NCBI GenBank assembly: GCA_037957365.1
Contig: JARHVA010001189.1
Span: 2,207,501-2,271,500, forward strand
Source: Torreya grandis
Taxonomy: Eukaryota; Streptophyta; Pinopsida; Cupressales; Taxaceae
Direction: 5' to 3'
Length of the DNA: 64,000 nucleotides
Below are positions 11,340-22,079 of this stretch, one piece after another. The position numbers and the translations under genes are program-made. Within the stretch, counting starts at the first letter, position 1. Each line of letters begins with the position of its first letter. The notes below the pieces were generated by a model, which did not search any database, was not told where the DNA came from, and saw nothing but the letters and a program-made list of their open reading frames with translations.

Positions 11340-11890
11340 TATAGAGTCAATGTTGTTACATATATGACCCATAATCTCTCTATTAAATGATGAAAACTAT
11401 CCTTGGGTAAAGGATTAGTAAATTTTTCAGCAAGTTGTTTCTATAACTTTTAAAACTTAAATTCAATCACATATTTTTCAACTAACTCTATATTAGAGTG
11501 ATACCTAATTGTAATGTGTTTGTTCCTACCATGAAAGATGAGGTTCTTTGATAATTTTATGGAGGATATACTATCATAATAGACCATAGAGTCTCCTTAC
11601 TACTCCTCATGTAAATCTAAAAGTATCCTTCTTGATGATATAGCTTGGCATGTTGTTCCATTGGTTGTTATGTACACTGCTTTAGCTAAAGAAAGTGAAA
11701 CTATGAGTTGTTTCTTTGAAACCCAAGATATGGTTTCTGACCCAAGATAAAATACATACTTCAAGTGCTCTTTCGGTCATCAATTATAATATCCCAATCA
11801 CTATCTATGTAGACTACTAATTTAAACTCATTTTTTATTGCATACAAAACTCCATATCCTCTTGTTCCATTCATGTACCTCAATATCCTC
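11340..11890 (-). pseudogene. Copia RNase H domain
   Basis: On the minus strand, with stops and shifts, it reads Y-I-D-S-D-W (near 11810) followed by D-D-R-K-S-T, the Copia RNase H signature in which the first Asp is catalytic. After that come S-K-K-Q and an S-L-x-x-A-K-A-V-Y segment corresponding to the usual S-T-T-E-A-E-Y; the catalytic Glu appears replaced by Lys. Toward the end R-Y-H-S-N-I-E-L is the usual I-x-x-R-Y-H-F-I-R block. The domain removes the RNA strand of the RNA:DNA hybrid. It is inactive here. Confidence 0.8.
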
Positions 11891-11929
11891 TTGCCCACTT
11901 GCTAATATGTCTCCTTTGGAATTTCTATG

Positions 11930-12780
11930 AATTTAGATATGAGGATAAATGTATATATGATGTCTGACCTAGTTGAAATCAAATACATTAGGATTCCTAG
12001 TAAGACATTATATCATGTGGGGTCTACATTATTGCTACAATCATCTTTATGCAATTTAAGACTTGTCTCAGTTGGTGTGGATATTGGTTTGTTGTCCAGC
12101 ATCTTAAACCTTTTCAAATTCTCATTTGCATACTTATATTGCCATATAAATATTAATTCATTCATTTACTTGACTTTTATCCTAATAAATTACTTCAATA
12201 AGCCTAAATTAGTCATCTCAAACTTTTTATTCATTGTTGATTTCAACTCTTCAATGGACTAATTTGCATTTTTGGTAAAAATTAAATCATCTACATACAA
12301 AATAAAAATAAAAACACCTTCTTTGCATGATTTAATGTATATTTTGGGCTCACTAATACTTTTTATAAATCCATTATTCAAAAAGTATGAATTTATTTGA
12401 TTGTACCATGTCCTTGGTGCTTTCTTGAGCCCGTACAACACCTTGTTCTCATGCCTAAGAATTTCATATCCAGGTGGTTGTCCCACATAAACTTATTCTA
12501 GCACTCCATTAAAGAATTTTGACTTGACATCCATTTGATTCATCTTCCATTTGTGTTGATCATCAATGGCTATAATTATCCTCACCATTTCTAGCCATGA
12601 TACAGGTGCAAACATCTCATTGTAGTCATGTCCAAGCCTTTCCCTATATCCCTTCACCACTGGTCTTACCTTATGCCTCTCTATATTTCCTTTAATTGTG
12701 GCTTTTTCTTGTAAAACCACTTCACACCTATCAATTATTTTCCTACTAGAAGGTCTACTAGTTTCCATGTCTAATTTTTT
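11930..12780 (-). pseudogene. Copia reverse transcriptase
   Basis: Two consecutive minus-strand open segments (12493-12768 and 12259-12486) cover the RT core. The first contains K-x-R-x-V-V-K-G-Y, then F-A-P-V-S-W-L-E-M-V-R and W-K-M-N-Q-M-D-V-K-S-K-F-F-N-G, the palm A motif with its Asp kept. The second contains Q-P-P-G-Y-E, then L-Y-G-L-K-K-A-P-R-T-W-Y and Y-V-D-D-L-I-F, the YVDD catalytic box intact. A stop separates the two. Past 12259 the frame breaks, and the rest can be followed to about 11930. The enzyme copies element RNA to DNA inside the particle. Confidence 0.92.
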
Positions 12781-13916
12781 GTAATGACATGCATTTCTTC
12801 TTCCATTTCCTCACACCACTTGTTATCCTTGACTAATTCCTCATAATAGATAGAATCAGTTGATAAAAATAGTGCATAATTCATTATTTCAACTTTATTT
12901 TCTTCATACCTTGATTTCTCATAGACTTTTTTCAATCTAATTATCCTTAGTAAGTGCTTATTTGAGTTGGAGGAGGATGATGTTGACTCATGAACAAGTC
13001 CTTGACCTCCTTGGTGGTTGCTACCACTAGATGAATCTTCCCTTTATTAAATAGTCATTAAATTTGATGTATGGGTGGTTTTACCACCTAATGGTTCACT
13101 CTCAAATATGGGTACAATGACCCTTATTTATACTTGGTGTTGCACTTGTCTTTCTTCCCATGCTTCATGCTTAATAAATTGAACATCATACTTGATTATG
13201 AGCTCCTTCATCACCATATTGTACAATTTATAATCTTTTTATTGGTCATTATACCCTATGAAAATGCACTTCTCACCTTTTTCATCATACTTTATTCTTA
13301 TTTACTTGGGCACATGTGCATATGCAACACATCTAAACAATCTAAGGTTTTCAACACTAGGCTTCTAGTTGCTCTATGCTTCTTGAGGGATCATGTCTAT
13401 AATACTCTTTATTAGAAAAATAATTAGCAAGTATACAGATGTTGATACAACCTTGCCCTAAAAATCATTAGGCAAACCCTTTGACTTTAGCATATTCCTT
13501 ACCATATCTTGGTGGTCTTATTATTCCTCTCAACCACACCATTTTATTGTGGTTTATACCTATTTGTAAATTTATTTTTGATGTCATGATTCTTGAAAAA
13601 ATTCATGAACTCATTAGAGATATATTTTTCTTGTCTATTTGTCCTCAAAATCTTGATGAAGTGGCCACTTTGCTTCTCCACCATGGCCTTGAGTTACTTG
13701 AAGGTCTCAAATGCATCTAATTTGTTCTTCAATAAATACACCCAAGCCTTCTAGCTAAATTCACATATGAATTTCATGAAATAGACATTGTTTGATAAGG
13801 AGTGAGTCTTCAATATACCACAAAAATATAAATGTATTTTCTCAAGAGGAGCTTTTGTTCTTCATGCCTTACCCACAGGAAATGCACTCTTATGTTACTT
13901 CCCCAACATGAATCCT
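12781..13916 (-). pseudogene. Copia integrase (core and C-terminal part)
   Basis: On the minus strand, from 13912 downward, F-P-V-G-K-A-x-R-T-K-A-P-L-E marks the start of the integrase core. Near 13550 N-G-V-V-E-R-N-N contains the catalytic Glu. Further on, F-I-G-Y-N-D-Q and Y-D-V-Q-F belong to the Copia integrase C-terminal region, followed by a Ser-rich and then acidic linker to RT. Integrase inserts the cDNA into the genome. Many stops. The zinc-binding N-terminal part is on the far side of the solo LTR (14470-14590). Confidence 0.85.
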
Positions 13917-14461
13917 TGATCCAAAACTTGAAAGCTTTGGTTGAAAGATAATTTAGAAATAATAAAAACACAATTCAAATAATGCTATCTCTGAAAAGAG
14001 ATGTTTTATTTATCAAAATTGCAAACCCAAACATATGATTATCTCTAAGAAGAGATGTCTGATTTCCTTTTCAGGTTACATCTTCATTTATACATGTTTT
14101 TGAAGGTGTTGGGAGGATGTTTAAGGTCACCAATATTGAGGGGGATTAATTGTTTTGACTTCCATGATTTACAACAATACAAAATTTGAAGAATTACTAT
14201 TTTTAGAAACTTACTATTTTTAGACTGCACGACTAAAATTGAAATTTGGGACACCTCCATTAGCTTTTATTGGGTCAAACTTCATTAATTTGACCTCAAT
14301 GCCATATCACAACATTCCCCTCATTATTATCTTTCCAACAGTTCAAACGGTGAGTCAATTGGAGCTACGGTGCAAAAGTTATGGCTCCCGAAAGTTTTGC
14401 CATCAATTGGGATAGACCCATCACCCGAATTGTCATCTGAATTGTTGTCTGGATCAATCCT
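13912..14461 (-). mobile_element. 540-bp solo LTR nested in the Copia integrase, TSD ATCCT
   Basis: At 13917-14456 a segment starts TGATCC and ends GGATCA (TG...CA with a 6-bp terminal inverted repeat), with ATCCT on both sides (13912-13916 and 14457-14461). Removing it and one TSD joins V-C-E-G to C-M-L-G-K-Q in the surrounding Copia integrase, which is what the family shows. On the minus strand it has a TATAAATG box (14085-14092) and AATAAA-type signals, so it is oriented minus. It holds two ATCTCT-4-AGAGAT hairpins (13987-14002, 14041-14056). Several CG dinucleotides remain, unlike its surroundings, so it is probably the youngest insertion here. No internal domain, hence solo LTR. Confidence 0.85.
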
Positions 14462-14469
14462 TCACACAC

Positions 14470-14590
14470 TTTATTTGGTTGTTATATTAGAGATAAACCT
14501 CTCACCATTTACTTCTTGTGAATAAGGTTTAGCCCACCAAAGCTCAAGTTTCCATATCTAAGATGCCAAAGAGTAGACTCTTCTATTACA
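14470..14590 (-). pseudogene. Copia GAG-pre-integrase domain
   Basis: The minus strand reads L-W-H-L-R-Y-G-N-L-S-F-G-G-L, then a K-x-M-V-R-G-L-S-L-I segment, matching the W-H-x-R-x-G-H-L...M-V-x-G-L pattern of the integrase zinc-binding N-terminus in Copia elements. The second His appears as Asn. It ends at the solo LTR. Confidence 0.8.
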
Positions 14591-14739
14591 ACTATTTTAT
14601 ATGTTGTTATAATTTCACTTTACATATTCAAAGGAAACATTCAATTAGTTGTTATCTTTAATGATATAATTTGATTATTATAGTCACTTCCATTATAAAT
14701 TACTCACTCTCCATATTAAAATATTACCTTATATCCATT

Positions 14740-15000
14740 TTAAATAAGTTGTCTTATGTTGATTAGGTTGTGCTTCAACCTAGGTACATAATTTACATCC
14801 ATAATTTGTCTTTTTTCACCTTGTTTGGTGCAGATAGATATACTACCTTTGCCCATGATGGGGACCTTATCATTGTTTCCCATATTAACCTCTAATTTGA
14901 TTGACTCATCTATGTGATTGAACATGTCTTTGTTCCCACTCATGTGATTACTACAATCACTATCTAAAAACCATATATCTTTAGTACTTTTCTTGGTAAT
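14740..15000 (-). pseudogene. Copia aspartic protease
   Basis: The minus strand near 14944-14985 reads W-F-L-D-S-D-C-S-N-H-M-S-G, the Copia protease active site W-x-L-D-S-G-x-S-x-H-M-x-G with the active-site Gly changed to Asp. It runs into an intact 67-residue open segment (14740-14943) with G-K-G-S-I-S-I and D-V-N-Y-V-P-x-L-K-H-N-L-I-N, the usual protease C-terminal flank. The Gly loss alone would inactivate it. Confidence 0.85.
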
Positions 15001-15079
15001 GGTTCATCTTATAAATAAGTTTCCATATTTATCATACCTATTAAGTTTAACCTATTACACATGGGATAAATTTGATTTT

Positions 15080-15970
15080 TTCCTATTTAAATCATATTCT
15101 TTATTTCTACACTCACTATCCTAATGTCCATACTTCTTGCAATAATAGCATTAGATGTTAGACTTATCATACCTTTATGTAGATCCTCCTCTTGAAGTGT
15201 TATTGCTCCTTCCTCTTCCTCTTCCATGTGAATCTTGATTTTTATACCTTCCACCTTCTTGATTTATATAATTTTTTCCTCTTATTATATTATTTTATCC
15301 TCTTCTCCTTCCTCTCACGTTCACATTAGTCTTGAATGTTTGCTCTTTGGAGGAGGTGACTGACTTATTCAACCTTTATTCATGGGTTTAGAAGTAACCC
15401 TTTAACTCATCTATAGTCATTTGCCTCACATCCTTTGAATCTTTAGTTTCAACCTCTATAGGGTCAAATTTGATTAGAAGGATCTTCAACACCTTCTTTA
15501 TGATCTTATGATCTTCAATTTCATCACCACATATCTTCATTTGGTTTACAATACTCATTGTCCTTATGAATAAGTCATTAATAAACTCATTCTCATTCAT
15601 CATCAAAGTTTCAAAGTCCCTTCTAACCAATTATAACTTGAAAATATTCAACTTGTCACTCCCTTAATATGCATTTTATAGAATATCCCAAGCTTGCTTG
15701 AAATGGATAGTTGTTGTTATACTTAAAATATTAAATCAGCTAATGCCATTTGGATGTAGTTAAGAGACTTATCGCCCTTATTCTTGTTCTCTTTCAACAC
15801 ATTATTTTGTGCTTATATTAATGCATTGAATGTTTCTATGTCTGCAACTTCATTATAACCACCTTATATAAGTTCTCATAGCTCTTAATTGTAAAGTATT
15901 ATCTTCATATCGGTACACCGTACATCATAATTATTACCTTAAAACATAGGATGTTATTGCCATGAATTAG
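15080..15970 (-). pseudogene. Copia gag with CCHC knuckle
   Basis: The minus-strand gag has a UBN2-type core. The open piece at 15388-15630 carries M-N-E-N-E-F-I-N-D-L-F and V-L-K-I-L-L-I-K-F-D, as in plant Copia capsids. Upstream N-N-Y-D-V-R-C-T-D-M-K matches the N-Y-x-x-W-x-x-x-M-K start of the domain. At 15109-15150 there is a perfectly spaced CX2CX4HX4C knuckle with one stop just after the His. Gag forms the particle and binds RNA. Several stops. The primer site lies just upstream at 16014-16023. Confidence 0.85.
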
Positions 15971-16013
15971 AACCATTTTTTCCATGTTTTACTATCCTAA
16001 ATAACCTCTCACT

Positions 16014-16023
16014 TCTGATACCA
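16014..16023 (-). promoter_or_regulatory. Copia primer-binding site (initiator tRNA-Met)
   Basis: TGGTATCAGA on the minus strand, two bases from the 5' LTR, matches the complement of the plant initiator tRNA-Met 3' end, the usual primer of plant Copia elements. Confidence 0.85.
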
Positions 16024-16025
16024 CT

Positions 16026-16759
16026 TATTGGAAATGGATAGGCCCAAGTCGGCAGTAAATAAGTTGAAGATGACAAACTTAAAATACCAAATAGGGGAGG
16101 GGTAGAATAAAACAAGAAACACAAGTAAAATATTTATATATTGATTCAAAAAACTCTCTTATCAACTTAAATATCATAGATATTATTTTTCAAACAAACT
16201 TTCCCAAAAATAAACCTTCAATGATTAACTATATCTATCTTTTATATTCTCTCCTCTCATATTTTATTTTTTGATATTGGATGCAGCTACATGTGTTATG
16301 ATGTAAGATGCAGATATATGTGGTTGTTGTGTATATGTGTTGTTATAGTTTAATACTATATATGTTTCTATGATCTACTACTATGTACTCTAGGCTACTT
16401 CTATTTGATGCAAGTTGTTGTTTCTTGTTATAAGTTATTTTTATTTGTTGCAGGTTGTGTTTGCTCTTTGTTGTAGGTTACTACTATTTGCTATAGGATA
16501 TTGCTTTGCACATTTTCTACTACATGAAATGAATATCTAATATTCTTATTCTTATATTATATTCTTTGTCTCATTCTACTCTTATTTTTTTTCAATTTGT
16601 CTTACATTTTTTCCAGTCAAATGGTTCACTAAAGAAATTCAAATTTTGAAATGTTGTTCATTAAATGTTGTTAGGTGAAAGCAAACTGATGTAAAAGATA
16701 ACTTAGGAGATAGAAAAAATTTATAGGTTAGGTGGGGGAAATATTATAATATTTTAACA
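16026..16759 (-). repeat. Copia 5' LTR
   Basis: Pairs with 10587-11319 over its full length. The plus-strand first bases have changed from TG to TA; the other end is ...TTTTAACA. Followed by the TSD ATATA. Confidence 0.9.
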
Positions 16760-16764
16760 ATATA

Positions 16765-17798
16765 AACAAATGAAAACTTAAAAATTACCATTCAGATCTT
16801 GTGGTTGACATTTGAATTTCATAGTGGATAAAGCATGAGATAGCAGCTTATAAGATAAAAACATAGATTAACTCAATTCATTTTTTTAAAATTCCAAATT
16901 CATGACATGCATACGATCAAAAATGAAGGACCAACTATAATATATCTTAAAGAGATGAATAATGGATATGGATCTTTCTAGGAATGGTATGAGAAGCATA
17001 TGATTGGTATAATATAGTAGGCATATGATTGATGAATACATGGAGTTAAGTGTGAATGAATATTTACATTGAAATAATTCATAATAAAAACATTAGGACA
17101 TTTGGATGTAGTTTCTAATTCTAGTATTAAAATAATCACTTTGTCACATGGCATATCAATATGCAGCATGGATGGAAAGACCTATGCATGAATAAAATTT
17201 GAACATAGAAATAGTGTGTTGATGATAATTATATTAAATATAGAAAAGAGGTTGATGTCATTGATGAGGTAAAGATCATTAGTAGTCAAGGAGATAGTAG
17301 GCTCATTAAAAAACACTTCAACCAATATTTCCATGTAAAGGTAGCAAATGCACCATTCAAATTTCTTAGATTTGGTGGGAGGAAATAGGACTTGGATGGG
17401 TGTTTGTTGAAGTGTAATCATCAAATTAGTGGTTTCAATGCACATTTCTCAATAAAAATATTCATTAATGTCAATTATAATCATGGTAATGAAATAAATT
17501 CATAAATAATTTAAATCCTTTGCAATAGAATACAAAATTATAGTAGTGCCTAACAATGGGCCTTTAATGCAAAAATGTCACATACCAAAACAATACAATG
17601 CCAAAGTCATATGAATGCAGATCAAATTGATCCAAAGTAAATCCTATAAACCCATATTAATTACCTACACCAATCTATAAACCATTCAAAAAATATTTCA
17701 ACTCATTAATCTAGAATAATTATACAATCTTTACATTACCCCATTAACATTCCTAATTCTCCATTATAAGAAGAATAAAAATAAGGCTTTGATACCAC
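16765..17798 (-). mobile_element. Internal region, array unit 2, part b
   Basis: Aligns with 8373-9402 of unit 1 and ends in the primer-binding site GGCTTTGATACCA at 17785-17797 (minus strand TGGTATCAAAGCC). Minus-strand frames of 63 and 87 codons (16978-17169, 17182-17445) exist. In part of the second, the unit 1 copy reads in the same frame with one stop and similar residues (M-I-T-L-Q near the start, F-E-W-C-I in the middle). I recognise no domain; this may be chance or a relic of captured coding sequence. Confidence 0.6.
17785..17797 (-). promoter_or_regulatory. Primer-binding site, array unit 2
   Basis: TGGTATCAAAGCC on the minus strand, one base from LTR 3: a near match to the initiator tRNA-Met complement. 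It shows the small elements used the same primer class as Copia elements. Confidence 0.75.
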
Positions 17799-18138
17799 TG
17801 ATAGGTTTTGAATAGAAATGCAAAATTTTAACACAATAAACTCAATCATAATTTTGAATATTAATTAATTTAATAAATTCATTTGTCTCAATATTTTCAT
17901 ACTTATACTATCTTGATTATGTAAAAATAAAGAGATAAGCATAATCTACAATCCCTCAAATATTTCCTAAGATTTCTCACAATATCCTAATATTGGTATT
18001 CACTCACTTATTTATATATCTCTATTTGAGTTATATTTAACAACTCATTTTATTATTCTCACATTACAATACTATATTATCCTACATAATATAATTTCAC
18101 ACATACATATATTACCATGAAACACTAAATTCCTAACA
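17799..18138 (-). repeat. LTR 3 of the tandem array
   Basis: A 340-bp copy starting TGATAGGTTTTG and ending CCTAACA, the best-preserved of the three. On the minus strand it is the 5' LTR of unit 2. The five bases after it (TTTAC) do not match those before LTR 1 (GTTTT), so the array's outer TSD is lost or the array was rearranged. Confidence 0.75.
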
Positions 18139-18277
18139 TTTACATGAAGTACAGTTCAATGTGTGATCTATATTGAAACCTAGTCAACACATGTAAGATT
18201 AGGTATAGATATATTTATTTAATTCTAGTAAGTTTTCATTTTTATATTACTATAATAAAAGGGTTCAAATTTAATCA

Positions 18278-19112
18278 CTTAAATTAACATTTATTTCTTA
18301 AAAATGCACTTGTGACCACTCCTTATGCACACTTAACCTATGCTCGATCCCACTATCCTTCTAGTTATATGTGGATGACCCTCTATCTTTAGGAAATTAT
18401 GATAAAAAATACTCATATTATTCATTCCAATCAACCTAGACTCATTATTGGAGTGATTCACATTTCTATTTTAGTTGTCTCTACTCCTCAAACAAGGCCT
18501 CTCCTTTAGGATACACCTGCTAGCAGGTAGTTTCTAAAACCACTAGTTTTGTCCTCTTGCCAAATTATGGCTAATTTCCCAAATTAAAATTCATTTAATG
18601 GGTTATATCACACATTTCACAGTCCCATTATAGGAAATCCCCAAAATACCAATATATAAACACATTTTCTATTCATTTATTCACTTGATTGTAAGAGGCT
18701 TTTTTATTGTAAACACTAGAATTATTCTAACTATACATTGAGATTAAAATGCCTATTCTTCATAATTATAAGTATATATAGCTAGAGTATCCATGATTTA
18801 TATTTTAATACAATAAAATGGTCACAATTTATTATTGAAGCACATAATTACACCAAGATTTCACTAGCATATAACATTTCACCACCATTTCACACATAAC
18901 ACCATAGCATGGGAGAAATACAAGGAGTTTGATTCCTCTTTATAATATTGGTATATAGGAAACACTAAACATGTGAGGTATTTAGTTCAAGAAAAACTTC
19001 AGCCCCTAACCCATTTTCCCTATTTATTGCAATTTTCCTCCTTGATCTTTGAACTAGGGTTAGAGTGAAGAAGAAGGAACAAAAGAACTCCCATAGTGAA
19101 TTGAGAAACCCA
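18278..19112 (+). repeat. R1b, left part (LTR-like repeat, copy 2 of 4)
   Basis: Matches R1a from its 'aaattaacattt' start through the 'gaccactccttatgcacact' and 'attcacatttctattttagttgtct' blocks up to about R1a position 2370. It then stops at the insertion point of the 10-kb Sirevirus-like element. The open frame 19065-19283 crosses this junction and is fortuitous. Confidence 0.7.
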
Positions 19113-22022
19113 TGTTGGAGAGTTGTTAGTGATCTCATGATTATGTCATTAAGGTGTCCTAGTGAGTGTATGAATTACTTTGATAACTTAAGTGAAAATG
19201 ACAAAGTGTGCAATGTGTTTGTCCTAGTGTGCTTGAAGTTGGCTTGGTTGATCTTTAGTTTTGGCATGGTTAGAGTTGTTTAGGGATGAGTCTAAGGTAT
19301 TGATCATGTGAAATTGATCCTATAAATGTTCAAATATTATTTTATATCTTTTATGTATTATTGGAATTCACTTGGTTCATCATTATTCTCATCTAGACAC
19401 TTTGGATCCAATGGTAGAAAATCTAAGTAGGTAGTTTGTTGATGTCACCATTACCATGTGTGGATGAGTCAGAGGGATTTTGTCATATGGTTGTGATCAT
19501 ATTAGTCCCTATTTTTTATGAATTAATTCTCAATTCATGTGCCTAAAGCATGGTTAAATATATGTGGGTGAAAATTTGGGCTCCCAGGCATTTTTATATT
19601 ATTTTTCATACCTAGCCAAATTTGCATGAGGCAAAGAAACGCTGAGTAATTATTTTGATGGTAGCATATCTCACATGTGTGGATGTTTTATGAGAAGTTG
19701 ATCATAGGGGTTATTTTATTTTTGAGCTTAGTTAATTTTTATTAAATTTTAGTTCATGCATAGAAGCACGTCAAAAGATATGCATCTGCAAAGTTGGGTT
19801 CCCAAGAATTTTTTATCTATGTTCAAATAGAGCTAAGTAGTTTGTTGATGTCATATATTGAATGTGTAAAGGTTTTAGGAGCATCTTGATATATGGATGG
19901 ACTCCCTTATATGAGAAAATCTTATGTCCTAAATTTCATATCATGAAACTAAGCGCAATGAAAGTTATACAAAAGCAAAGTTAGCCTCAAGAGTAAGTTC
20001 TAGGCATAGTTAGCTCTATGATAGAAGATTTTGAGAAAGCATTTTATTATCATTATATCTCACATGTGTGAGGGTTCCAAGAATAGATTATCGTATGGTT
20101 AGATTATTTTTTGAAAGGTGATCATATGATCTAAATTTTATATCATACATATAAGTGTAAAAGAATTTATTGAGGTTCAAAATTAGCTTTTAAGGCATAT
20201 TGAAATGGTCCCCATAGTCAATTTTACAAAAGGTAAAGTTTTAGCAAGTCTCAAGGTGATTCACGGAGTGTGTTTGCTCCAAGATGTCAGGAAGCAGTGA
20301 GATAGAAAGAACTTCTTGATGTTTAATGGCTAAAAAAAGGTAAAGGATAGAGATCAATGATAAGTGGGCATTCATATAGATTGATCTAATGGTGAGCATT
20401 ACTATTTAAAGGCATGTTTGATCCATAGAGATCGATAGTGTGTATTGAGTCAACATTACAAGGGTACACAAGATGAGGTCAAAGTGACTGAGGTTTAACA
20501 TTTTAGCATTGTCACCTATGCATTAAGGTTTGGATAATATCTATGGTGCAAGATTGATCTAAAGCTAAGAAGACATGACATTTGAGCATAGTGTTTAAAG
20601 TTTAACTATGACCGTTGACATTTAAATATTTCAATTTGCAAAGGAAAAACTAGTGCTCTATATTTTGGCTATATCTTTTGATCCAGGTAGAATTTTCCCA
20701 TGGTGTAAAATGAAAATTTGTAGAGGACTCCAAGACACATCTATCAATATGGATTTGAATATCTAGAAGTGTGTGTAGACAAAGATATTGAGATTCAAAG
20801 TTTATTGTGTATTTGTGCATGTTATGCAAGTAATCTAAGAAGGGTAGTCAAGCTCATTTTTTATACTATTTCAATATATCTTGATGAATTAGCTAGTGAA
20901 TCATGTGCATTATGAAGGATTGACCAATTGGATCTAGTATGAACAAAGGCTTAGAAGGTGATTATGTGTTCGTTCATAATGATTATGTGTATAGAGAGTG
21001 GTTAGAGAAATTTTTGATTAAGAAAGAGGATATTGTGATGGATATGGACACTTAAATAAGACCTATAAGTCATGTATAATGGTTCCATGCATTTGGAAAG
21101 TGTTCCTATGTTTTAGTTTTCTAAGTTGAATGGGTCTCCATAGGACCTACAAGTGACTTAGGCCTATTTGAAAGTGGACTATGCTTAAGTGTGAGCCATG
21201 TGAGATGCCTTAAGGGTGAAGGCATGTTTTTTGGAAAATAATAAAATATTGTAATCATGTTAATTCATGATTTCTCTATAAATTATGGAACCAAATGAGA
21301 TGGTTTCTAGATTTTTTGTGAGAGAGTGCAAGGTGTATGTGAGATTTGTGGAGCAAAGGAGAGGTAGAGTGCCTATTGGATTAGTTAATAAGTGTAATAG
21401 ATTGAGGACTATGTTTATGGCATATAGGTCACATTTATGATGTCCAAATAATGCTTTTATAGTTTGAGAATATGCAAAGAGGTTTGAGTGTGCATATGAG
21501 GATAGTTTGAGTTAAGGAGAGAGATTATGGAATGCCTATGTGAGAGGCCTATATGAGATAGAGAGGTAATTTGTGTAGATGTTAGATATCCATCATCAAG
21601 TGTTGAATACATCATTTCTAAGTTAGAAGTGTTCAAAGGAGGGTCTAAATTAGTTGATCTTCCTTAGGGGTTGTTAATCCTTATGAAATAGGTGTTTCAC
21701 TAAATACCTTTGGTCAGGAGTAAACGATCAAGGTTTGTGGGTCTAAAAGAGTTGATTAGTCTCTTCTTTTTAATTTCTTATAGGATAGTATTTAATGTGT
21801 TTTAGACTTAAGAGTGGGTTTTCCCCATGAGGGTTTCCCATAGAAACTTTGTGTTATGTGTTTGATCTTATGGATGCATTGAATGAATGAGATATTTTGT
21901 TAATGTTGCTTGATCAAGCTGATATATGTTGATTGGTTATTAGTTTAAAGGACTATAATTGAAACTAAAATATTTGGGCTCACTAATTCACCCCCCCAAC
22001 CTCAATGATTGTACCTCTAACA
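19113..22022 (+). repeat. 5' LTR (2.9 kb) of the Sirevirus-like element
   Basis: Begins TGTTGGAGAGTTG and ends CCTCTAACA. Aligns with 26143-29113 throughout, with shared blocks such as 'gtttgttgatgtcacca' and 'aaaggtaaaggata'. No gene is seen inside; short open frames in it are not conserved in the other LTR. Confidence 0.88.
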
Positions 22023-22024
22023 AT

Positions 22025-22035
22025 TGGTATCAGAG
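22025..22035 (+). promoter_or_regulatory. Primer-binding site (initiator tRNA-Met)
   Basis: TGGTATCAGAG two bases after the 5' LTR end; exact complement of the initiator tRNA-Met 3' end, and it fixes the plus orientation. Confidence 0.9.
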
Positions 22036-22079
22036 TAAGTCCTTTGGTAAATGCTTAACAACTTAAAGGTGATCCAAGG

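Larger units (their letters stand above)
10582..16764 (-). mobile_element. Complete Ty1/Copia retrotransposon with TSD ATATA
   Basis: A 6173-bp element (10587-16759) flanked by identical ATATA duplications at 10582-10586 and 16760-16764. The LTRs are 733 and 734 bp. On the minus strand the order is 5' LTR (16026-16759), initiator-Met primer site, gag, protease, integrase, RT, RNase H, polypurine tract, 3' LTR (10587-11319), the Copia order. It sits in unit 2 of the tandem array, and unit 1 supplies an empty site. All reading frames are broken. Over the first 75 bases of the LTRs about four in five positions match, so it is an old insertion. A 540-bp solo LTR lies in its integrase region. Confidence 0.92.

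Noticed and set aside
13912..14461. DNA transposon with terminal inverted repeat GATCCA and 7-bp TSD AAGGATT
   Set aside because: The TG...CA reading with a 5-bp TSD explains both ends equally well and fits the TATA and AATAAA features of an LTR; the extra matching bases are part of that TSD context.
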